Shown here: positions 10,645 through 19,140 of the stretch, piece after piece
How positions within the stretch are numbered: position 1 is the first letter of the stretch
Layout of the letters: each line of letters begins with the position of its first letter
NCBI GenBank assembly: GCA_950022655.1
Contig: OX465580.1
Coordinates: 93,452,797 to 93,516,796, forward strand
Origin: Alentia gelatinosa
Taxonomy: Eukaryota; Annelida; Polychaeta; Phyllodocida; Polynoidae
DNA: 64,000 nt
Direction: 5' to 3'
Notes under the pieces: model-generated
Databases searched by the model: none
What the model was told of the DNA's origin: nothing
Seen by the model: only the letters and a program-made list of their open reading frames with translations
Program-made: the position numbers and the translations under genes

Positions 10645-10803
10645 TATGTGGCAGCTAGTGGCTTCCACCTATTTTGCCAACGAAAATTCCACCAAGTTCC
10701 GCGAATGATTATATTTTGGCACAAATCTTGTATAAATGCAAATTATATATGTCACTTCCGGTTTTGTATTTTCTATTGCCTCAAATTCGACCAGACTTAA
10801 TCC

Positions 10804-11092
10804 TTAGGCCCGGCGTCCACCTACTACGATATGGCACTGATATACCCTACGATGCACTTCCCGATACAAAAATCAAAATCGCGTCGGAAGGTTACCTAAT
10901 ATCGGGGCAGTTGACCACGTTTCTACGAGTAGACACCGATAAACCCCTCATACAATGCGTGGTGGATTGGCATGTCTAGACATATGTCTACGATTTTGCA
11001 CCTCCCCGATATGGCACCGATTTTGACATTTTGTATGGGTGCCATATCGGGAGGTCTACGATTCTATCGTAGTAGGTGGACGCCAGGCCTAA
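10804..11092. mobile_element. MITE, GGCGTCCACCTAC family, copy 1
   Basis: A 289-bp element with 28-bp terminal inverted repeats (outer part TTAGGCC, then GGCGTCCACCTACTACGATA) that differ at one base. The interior repeats CGATATGGCACCGAT-like words. Copy 2 at 47818-48105 aligns along its length in the opposite orientation, including the CAATGCGTGGTGGATTGGCA stretch. No protein is encoded. The flanks read TTA on the left and TAA on the right, so a TA target duplication is possible but not proven. Confidence 0.85.
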
Positions 11093-11572
11093 CGGCCGTG
11101 TTTGCGGTGACCTGACACGCAGCTCTCGTGGAAGTGGAGACCGGCTGCTAGCGGCTGTGCCTGCCCGGAGGCCCACATGTCAAGTCCAACAAATACATGG
11201 AAATATACTCCCAGGGAACGATGCTCTTATGGCAGTGGTACCGGAAGGTGCATTTAATATGCATTGTCTTAGTTACATATAGAACACTCACACTGATAAT
11301 GATGCCTATAGTATTTTAAAATAATTTTGAAAATTTAAGAATGTCTATGAATTTTGTCACGTAGAATACTGTTTTTAGTAATGGCCCCCAAAAATACCTG
11401 GAGACATTCTTCGTCCCCTGCCTCGGAGTGCCTGAATGCATTGTCTGGACTGATAGGGTAATTGTTACAGAGAGAATTTTTTCAATTTTTTGTTATTCAG
11501 TTCAAAAGCTAACATTCACCCGCAAAGGGTATTTTTCCATGTAGCCAGTTGTTAGATAACTTATATAATTTG

Positions 11573-11719
11573 AGAAAACGTAGTCACTGAGCCCGTACAA
11601 GTGGCCGTTTGAGGGCATTTGATGAAAATATACGGCCCGACGCCGTAGGGGAGAGGGCCGTATATTTTCATCAAATGACCGAGAACGGCCACAGTACGGG
11701 TTCAGTCACTACGTTTTCT
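11573..11719. repeat. Long near-perfect palindrome with 16-bp loop
   Basis: The left arm 11573-11638 and right arm 11655-11719 (about 65 bp each) are complementary with only a few mismatches. The arm tips read AGAAAACGTAGT and the loop-side ends read ATATACGGCCC. The loop is 11639-11654. It could be a foldback MITE or an extruding hairpin; a transcript would form a long hairpin RNA. Confidence 0.85.
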
Positions 11720-11814
11720 TATTACTATACACCTACTACTCGTTTAAACACCGTCTTATTAACTTTCCTGGTCCCCGATTCAACCCTCCTTTACCGAACA
11801 ATATCACTGCCATT

Positions 11815-12394
11815 CACTACGGCCCGCTAGCGGTAAAAACCTGGCAACGATCGATGTGTAGCAACAGATGACGCTGTAACTTCACCTCCTGTAGGAATTA
11901 GGCAATGAAATTTTAACACGAGTACGGCACATATATAACCTATAATCGTACCAAATATGATGAAGATCGGGCACTTTAAACCGAAGATATCAATACGGCA
12001 ACTTCAACATTCACTGCACACTGGGAGATGGGAGGGTGAAAACTCGGCAACAGTCGACGTGGAGCGGTCTATGAAATGTATGACACAGGACGACCTGGAA
12101 CTCTGGTAGCCAACGTAATTATGACGTCGACAACGCGGAGCGGCCTAACAGGAAGCGGTCGGACTTGTTTATATCGACCAATCTCGCAGAGTTAAACCAT
12201 TTAAAACTGTCTTAGGTGAAAGCTATACGTTATTTACCTCAATATTTGGACATTACGCATTCCCAATTGTTACGGGTAGGTCTTATAATGTCTCCTAAGT
12301 TATGAATGGGAGAGAACAACCATTTGTTTGTTTGTTTTTGACACGGACACTGCTCTCGCGCTATCGCGATATTTTACGTTAGCGGGCCGTAGTG
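11815..12394. mobile_element. CACTA-type MITE candidate
   Basis: The termini CACTACGGCCCGCTAGCG (11815) and, read on the minus strand, CACTACGGCCCGCTAACG (from 12394) are inverted repeats of about 22 bp starting with CACTA. Flanking triplets are ATT and TTT, close to but not an exact 3-bp duplication. The 580-bp interior encodes nothing evident. Terminus and size fit a non-autonomous CACTA (CMC) element; family placement is an inference from the first five bases. Confidence 0.55.
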
Positions 12395-12623
12395 TTTGTA
12401 GCAGCGGGACGTACGTTTTTACATGCTTAAGCCTATGGGAATCACTACGTCCTACTGCTTGGCGGCCCGAACATAATTTATACTATATGCCTAGCAGCGG
12501 GAAGTAACTCATAGACGTTCGGCCATAGGTGTATAGTAATATACAATTAGACATAGTTCATTGAATCCTATCACAGAGTTTTGAAACATTACACATCATC
12601 CATATTAAACTATTCACGGCAGG

Positions 12624-12678
12624 TGATGCAATATGGCATCAACCGTGCCGGAGCGGGATGATGCCATAAGGCATCATC
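12624..12678. repeat. Two neighbouring GATGCC/GGCATC palindromes
   Basis: TGATGCAATATGGCATCA (12624-12641, one mismatch pair) and GATGATGCC-ATAA-GGCATCATC (12657-12678) are close palindromes. A third, GGCGGTATATATTGCCACC, lies near 12905-12923. Function is unknown; they could be subterminal repeats of an old DNA transposon. Confidence 0.45.
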
Positions 12679-13375
12679 TGTGGTTGGGTGGGTGATGCTA
12701 AAAGTAATAATTTTTCAAGATTTAGAAAAATCATGTTTTCATGGAATAAAATATTGGATTAATGATCTTAAAATTTTCACAGAATATAGATATGACACCG
12801 AGGTATAGACTCTAGTCAAAATAGATAATAGAATTAAGGGTGACATGTCCTACCATGTCATAAGTTTTTGAATTTTGTAATCAGCCTGAGATCTCCCACC
12901 CCCTGGCGGTATATATTGCCACCACTATCCGCCAGTAACTAACTGTTTCTGATCTGGATACTTTTTGATAACCTGCTTAAAGTGTTTTTGTTTCCACTAT
13001 AGATTTCATGGGGTAACGGGTTCCATAATAACATACCTTTATATACAAGTGAATTGTTCAGTACAGGGTTTCCTTACTTTAAGAGTGGTTTTGATCAGAA
13101 ACAGGGAACTCTTACTAGTATAACAGAACTCTCTGCCGTTACACTTAACCACTTGTAGCATATACAAGTATTGAGTTTCCCTGATCTAGACATTCTCCTA
13201 TTTGGCTGCCCTTTTCCTTAGATGTTTGACTATTTCAGTGGATTTGTGTATACATCCATAACCACTCATTATCATACTTTTTGCAACAACTTTCCAGCAT
13301 GGCTGAGTTGCTGCTAAAGTCATGGAAAGTTACTTCTAAAGTCTCAGAATTAGGTGATGCGTATTCTGCCACACA
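12679..13375. other. Unassigned AT-rich sequence
   Basis: Apart from the small palindrome near 12.91 kb, nothing is recognised. Confidence 0.4.
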
Positions 13376-13480
13376 ACTCTGGACACCCCCATGTGATTTT
13401 TGGGCTGTGTCACACTTTTCAACATACCCCCCCCCTCCCCCTAAGTGTGACATAATTCATGGACAGCCCCTAACTCCTAA
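13376..13480 (-). repeat. End of a GTCCATgAATTAtGTCAC-type dispersed repeat
   Basis: On the minus strand the block reads GGGGCTGTCCATGAATTATG, then TCACACTTAGGGGGAGG and a G-run, then TGTGACACAGCCC. A GTCCATAAATTACGTCAC terminus followed by purine runs and GTGACA words is familiar to me as a widespread animal repeat. That link is from memory and only this end is present. Confidence 0.45.
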
Positions 13481-13789
13481 CAATAGGGTGGAGCTTGGGT
13501 GAATACCTCCCAGCTACTAGATAGGACTTTTACATGGTGTCATCGGTGTCGAACGTCCTCTTCGCCTGAGTGGCAGTGGCTTCCAAAATGCTAAGTTTCA
13601 ACCTCAAGAAATACAAGACATATACAATGACAATGGTCAAATCACACCCCAATAACGACATGATTATCTCGGTGTGCTTCCATCCAAAGATCAGCTCTGT
13701 CATTTAAAAAATAACAAATATACTAACAATTTTGTATATGCAACTGTCAATACCACGCCACTGTTTACATGCGTCGAATAACCACCCGG
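13481..13789. other. Unassigned sequence
   Basis: No feature recognised. Confidence 0.4.
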
Positions 13790-14140
13790 ATGTCCACCTC
13801 CCCTCTATCTTGAAAACGAGGTTCGCCATGAAATAACCCGTAATTCTGTCTGTTTACAAGTTCCGGTGGTCGCTGGTTGCCGATGTTGTATAGTGATAGA
13901 CCCTTGACCTGTAACCCAGAATTAATGCAGTTTAACCGTTTTCAGAAATCTTCAAATTGAAATTCTGATGCCAGAAAAGGAAATTTCAGCTATTTCTACT
14001 TGTAAATCCCAAATTATATTTAGTTTCTCATTATAAATCAGGAAACTGTGGTTCATGCGGTGATAGTGTGGCCGGGAGTCGGGAGCGGAACTTTTACTTA
14101 CCCGGGGCGATAATAGGGAGTGTAGTAACCTCTGGAGGGT
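13790..14140 (+). repeat. 300-bp dispersed repeat, copy 1
   Basis: Aligns with 62110-62460 at visibly high identity and with 14950-15285 at lower identity. Shared strings include TCAGAAATCTTCAAATTGAA, GGAAATTTCAGCTATTTCTA and AAACTGTGGTTCATG. No frame is kept across copies and no terminal repeats were found, so it is likely a non-coding or SINE-like repeat of unknown type. Confidence 0.75.
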
Positions 14141-14949
14141 CTATAGGTGCAACGCTGAAAGGCCGTGAGTGGGCTTTCCAGGGGTTCTAGTTCTTTGATA
14201 TGAAGTAATGATATCGGTATCATTGTCACTGCACATAGGTTAGGTTCATCCAGACAATCTGAATTTCGACTTCCAAGACTTTAACAAGAAATCATCCACG
14301 GTCAACTGTGTATGATAACTGAGGTTCTTTTCACGTATAATTTGCTAGTGACGCAAAAGGGGTATTCAAAAAAAGTGTTTCCAAGATAGAACTTCATTTA
14401 CTATGTTCTTACGAATGATCTCATCTCATCATTTGTTGTTTTCTGTTATCTTTTCAATTTATATATATATACATCAATTATACCACATACACATGTCCGA
14501 CTTGAATAAATTGTACTTTATGATCATCTATGAGACTACACAAGAGTTAGATCTGTGTTTTACTCCAATTGTAAAAACGCCAAGCGATGACGAGTTTGTA
14601 TGATTTACCACCAATTAAAGAGGCCTGGTGTGTCAGCCCTCATACAGGCGGGTTTTCTTCACATTAGCCTACCCTTTGTTGGTTGTACCATCTAAACACA
14701 ATAGACAGTTATGTGCATCTGCTTCCATATATCAAACACCTACATCCATGTCAATATTCCTGCTATAGGATTCATTATCAGGTCAAAATACGTCATCATA
14801 GCTTTTAGCGCCATGAATGCCTACTCACATTATCAACAGAAGATGTACGGTGACGGTGACACAGAACAAGTAAGGCTCGAGGGTAGGCTACACCACTGTG
14901 GAATAATTATCTAATTATTTTCTAATTCTGAGAGAGGCAACATGTCATA
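14141..14949. other. Unassigned AT-rich sequence
   Basis: Contains a short (AT)n run near 14460. No gene is supported. Confidence 0.4.
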
Positions 14950-15285
14950 TGTAATCGCGAGGTAATACCCTAGGGGTAACTATATTGGGGTATCCCATAA
15001 TTCAGTGTGTGTACAGGATCCGTTATTAGCTGGTTTTCGTCATAGTATGGTGAGAGATTCTTGACCCATTTCCCACAATTATTGTAGTTTAACGGTTTAT
15101 AAAAATCTTCAAATTAGAAATCCGATAGCAGAAGTGGAAATTTCAGTTAATTCTACGTACACATTTCGGATTATCCCTTTTTCCAGTTAGAAATAAGAAA
15201 ACGGTTGATCATCGGGGGACAGGCGGTCGTGGTGCGGCCAACCAACCGGGACTGATTCTTTACATATCCAGGGCGATAATAGGTC
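14950..15285 (+). repeat. 300-bp dispersed repeat, copy 2 (diverged)
   Basis: Carries AAAATCTTCAAATTAGAAAT, GTGGAAATTTCAGTTAATTC and CCAGGGCGATAATAGG at the same spacing as copies 1 and 3. It abuts the 3' end of the L1-like LINE fragment that lies on the opposite strand. Confidence 0.65.
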
Positions 15286-16480
15286 CTTGCTTCTGATACG
15301 CGCTTGGAGTGCATGGTTGATAATTTTTTCTCTTGATATAGGTTATTAGTTCAGATAAGAATATGTAGAGGTCCAGGTTATTCTGATGAAGCAATTTTCT
15401 CTTGAATATAAAGAATTCTACCAAGATGTAAATGAAGTTCATAATCGATGCACCTGCTATGTTGGGGTCTGTCCCCAGTATATAAGATATTTGAGACAGA
15501 TCAAGTCTTAGATTGGTCAAGCTCTACCGCCATTTCGCCATGGACTTCCCCAATCTGATACTACAGGACAGAGAAGAAAGAGGTGGGTGAGAGTGTCCTC
15601 TGCAGGGCAGAAGGTGAATGTAAGGGAGTCTAAAATTGTCCTTCTCCATAGGTATTTGTTTGTAGGAATGATGCGGTTTGGGAATTTATATTGGAACGCC
15701 TGATATTTGCTCTCACCGGTATATTAAAATGCATTGCGATAAATATTTGACCATATCTACCAGAGAGATTTTGTAGGTGGAAGACCAATGGAATTGTGAT
15801 GGGGGGGGGGGGCTTGGTACAGTATGAGTTTAGTATCTTGTAAATATCTTTGGAATTGGCATGGCAAATATTTATAGATTGTGTAATGCAATCATTAATA
15901 AAAATTGTTAGTAGGTGAAGGAAAGTACAGGATACTTTGTATTTATGAAATAAATCTTCTCCCTTGTCTGGATTAATACCTTATAGAAGGAGGGCAGCGG
16001 AAAGGTTAGTTTGTGGTTTTCCTTTTACTCAAAGATTTGCATCAATTCTCTTCTTCCGAAATGTCAGAGCGTAACGTTTGTCGGAGGAGTAAAGACCACG
16101 GTTCGATTTGCTTAGTTATGAGATGATATATCCATCATAAGTGGCTTATGCAATGAAGAACTCCCATAGAGGCGATTGTGTATCCTATTTTTTCTCACTG
16201 AATAGAAATAATATAAAAAAAAGTGCGAAGTCTCGTACATTGCTTGTAAGTCCAATAGATTGAGACCGCCTTCCTCAACTTGTAGTATTAGGGTTAAGGA
16301 GATTTTGGTAACCTTACACTTCCAAAGGAATAGATTTACTAAGGTTCTAAATTCTTGGAGGAGTATGGGTGGGGTGAACAGTACTGAAGTTGGGTATAAC
16401 ACTATAGGTATTAGCAGGGTGTTTATGATAGTTATTTTCCCCTTGATTGATATGTTTCTGTGCTGCCAGCTAGAACACAT
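15260..16480 (-). pseudogene. L1-like LINE ORF2 C-terminal region, degenerate
   Basis: Minus-strand reading from 16480 gives an open stretch of 122 codons containing RNISIKGKITIINTLLIPIV, SVLFTPP, FLWKCKVTKISL and EEGGLNLLDLQ. This is the post-RT thumb/connection region typical of L1/Tx1-type ORF2 proteins. Further along, with frameshifts, come FQYKFPNRIIPTNKYLW and TFCPAEDTLTHLFFSC, matching the C-terminal FQYKxLHRI and CxFC..E..HLFxxC (zinc-knuckle-like) signatures. A last open stretch at 15520-15260 has IYILVEFFIFKRKLL. RT catalytic motifs are upstream of the preserved part and are missing, as expected for a 5'-truncated copy. Confidence 0.75.
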
Positions 16481-17542
16481 TGCTCTACATTTGTGAGTTG
16501 TTTTTTTTAAATTGGTTTGTAGAATTCTTTTGGGTCAGTGGAAGAGGAAATGACCCATGCAAATCTTCTCCTTATCATTCCAATTTTAGTATCTGTATTG
16601 CCAAAACAAGTCTAGGATTAGCTTATGAGTTTCCGTATGTCTAATTCCGGTCTAGATATGGCACTGATGGCGTAGTTTGCTAAGCGTATTCGATAATTTG
16701 TCTATACCTGCTTCTGTACACTCTGACCGTTAAGGCTTATCTACGCTAAGTTAACCTTATTTACGCCACTGTATATCGGACAATCCATGGCAAATTAATC
16801 AAATCTTATATTTGCAATTTTCATCATGAAATCCTTCTATAACCATATCGGGTATCATTTGATTAATTACATGAATTAAACATTCCCTTGCTTTTTACCC
16901 TTTTTATAGTTGCTGAACAGGTGTTCAGCAGGCCTTTCATCTTGCCTGCCTGCCCAGCGCCTGCACATGGGCTGGCTGAAAGTGTAGAAGTTGGGAAGGC
17001 TCTTCTACTGACCCACCATATTCTAGCCAGCCAATGACCATATGGTGAATGTATGGGCACCTAGCGACCACTTCCATTGAGGTGGGCGGTCGACTGGCAC
17101 TGGTTAAATGATGGGACTTCCACACTGGTGGAAGTTGGCCGCATTGCTACACTTGTTCCTCATTTGTTCTAGAGGAGCGAATTGGATGCCTCTACATGCT
17201 TCACCAATCTGGTTCTGCAAAACCTGGTCAGCCATCTTGAGATTTGTAACGAAAGATAACAGCTAATCAATTTTCCACTAATAACTGTGGTTAACCAAAT
17301 AAAGCAGGTAAATAAAGATAATTGTTGATGTTATAGTATTAAGAGACATCACGAGTTAGAGTATGAATTTATTTATGTCACACATGTCAGACTCGTGAGA
17401 TTATGAAACCAACACAATGAGTGACTTAAATAAACTCAAACTCAAATTAGTGGCGTCTAGATTTTATCCTACCCCGTTCCCATGAATTTCGAATATTAGA
17501 AAATAGTGACATGAACAACACTTTACGTGACATAGATAAATT
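16481..17542. other. Unassigned sequence left of the Ngaro-type element
   Basis: Short minus-strand frames at 16.86-17.13 kb have no recognisable motifs. No RNA gene or repeat is supported. The sequence just before 17543 would form the left half of the empty target site. Confidence 0.4.
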
Positions 17543-17648
17543 GGTTGCCCATGGCCTATGGTCAGGGGTGGTCATTGCCCCCCCTGGTGAAACCCCTCTA
17601 CACTAGCGCACCCCTGCGCCACCTCTCCACTATCGGCCGCACTTAACA
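17543..17648 (+). repeat. Split direct repeat A1 (left end of element)
   Basis: Begins GGTTGCCCATGGCCTATGG and ends GGCCGCACT. It is repeated as A2 at 22245-22350. This is the outer left boundary of the retrotransposon. Confidence 0.92.
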
Positions 17649-17701
17649 GACGAGGACAGGCATACCAAGCGATTCAGTGGTTAGCGATATATCGTGCAGT
17701 T

Positions 17702-18739
17702 ATGTTGACTAGAAGCGCTATGGCGGCATCCGCAGCAGCTGAAACGGATTCGGAGATAACCCTACGGCAGCAACCTACGGCTGAGAGTGACCACGTGGAG
17801 TCGGTATCTCAACAAGGTACGAGCACCAGCGGTCGATCTCGGGCCTCCCGGATCACTGCCCTAGAGACCAACCTCGGGGGAGTGAGGACAGACGTGAACG
17901 AAGTCAAAACAGATGTCAACGAGGTCAGGACGGATGTCACGAAGATGTCCCGACAGATGGACGGCATGATGGACGCCATCATGCAGATCTCTCGGCCGGC
18001 ATCGCGGAGGAGCGGCTCACGGGCGTCGGCGGCAGCCGAACGGACACGGGACTGGGCCCAGGAGCAAACGGAACGCCTTCTACCCCCACCCCGGGCTCTC
18101 AGGGAAGCCTACACGACTGAAGACCACCTACAGCGGGAATTCGGCCGTGAGGCCATGCGACACGATCGGACCACCTGTAAGAGCTCGTTACTTTCCGATC
18201 TTAATGCCTGCAGGCCGACCGCAAAGCCGTACATGTTCATGGAGCGGGACGGCGTGTACACGCTGCATCAGAAATTGGACCTACGGTCGAGCCTCGGGCC
18301 TCTCGAGTACATTAGTTGTTTTGTGGCCCTATTGAGTGACGAACGCGCCTTGCAACCCGAGGATAAGGACCACATGTTCAAGCACTTATACCAGGTAATG
18401 GTCGACGCGCAGGCACGGCCGTGGGCCGGCGTCAGACGTTGGTCAAACTACGTTTTCGACCAGGTCGAGTCCGGCAGGATGCGGTGGTCAGACCACAGCC
18501 GGATACAGGAAGAGCGCGTCCGGCTCGCCATGACCACTACACACACGGCTAACGGCAGTACAAACAACGAGACCGGACGCGCTCGGGGGAGCGAGGCCCG
18601 GTGCCGGGAGTTCAATGGTGAGAGGGGGTGCCGCCACCGCAACGACCACAGTGAAGGGGGCATCCGGTGGCTGCACGTGTGTAGCTTTTGTGACTCTGTG
18701 GGCAGGAAGTGCGGTCACTCAGTACACGCGTGCAACTGA
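17702..18739 (+). CDS. Gag-like protein of the YR retrotransposon
   Basis: A 345-codon frame starts at the ATG at 17702, about 50 bp after A1. Residues 1-50 are Ala/Ser/Thr-rich. Residues about 51-98 form a heptad-like helix (repeated DVNEVK/RTDV), a probable coiled coil for particle assembly. A central helical part (about 140-275) has no named motif that I can see. The C-terminus (301-344) holds Cys 301, 310, 327, 330, 337 and 344 with His 316, 325, 339 and 342, a double zinc-knuckle pattern usual in DIRS/Ngaro Gag and expected to bind the element RNA. The frame is fully open. The RT frame begins about 290 bp downstream, so it needs reinitiation, a separate transcript or splicing. Role assigned by position and the Cys/His pattern. 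Confidence 0.85.
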   Translation: MLTRSAMAASAAAETDSEITLRQQPTAESDHVESVSQQGTSTSGRSRASRITALETNLGGVRTDVNEVKTDVNEVRTDVTKMSRQMDGMMDAIMQISRPASRRSGSRASAAAERTRDWAQEQTERLLPPPRALREAYTTEDHLQREFGREAMRHDRTTCKSSLLSDLNACRPTAKPYMFMERDGVYTLHQKLDLRSSLGPLEYISCFVALLSDERALQPEDKDHMFKHLYQVMVDAQARPWAGVRRWSNYVFDQVESGRMRWSDHSRIQEERVRLAMTTTHTANGSTNNETGRARGSEARCREFNGERGCRHRNDHSEGGIRWLHVCSFCDSVGRKCGHSVHACN

Positions 18740-19140
18740 AAGCTCACGTTTGGTCACAGCTACGACAACACTGCCGCTCCCCCTGCACCCACACCACGAC
18801 GGGCACCCCAGGCGGGGTACCAACTCCAAACCAGCACGAAGCCGGCGGCACTACAGAGCGTCCACCAACACCAAGCGACTTAAAAAAACGGGGTGGCCAC
18901 GCCCCGCGAGTAAGCGAGGCGCGACAGAAAGTTCAAAGGGGGCCTGCCAGCCCGGAGTGTGATGTAACCAAGCCGGCCCCCTCACGTGACGTCACGGCCC
19001 ACTTGACGCCCTCGGCACGTGGCTGAGGACTACCGATAAACAACAACAAAGGCGGGGGGAATACACTCCCGGAGGAGATACGCCCCCTTTTCCCACCGCC
19101 GGGCGTGTCCAGCTCTGTAGACGGCGATAGCGCCAGCCGC

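Noticed and set aside
10674..10979. 101-codon frame at 10.7-11.0 kb
   Set aside because: Most of it is the left half of the MITE at 10804-11092.
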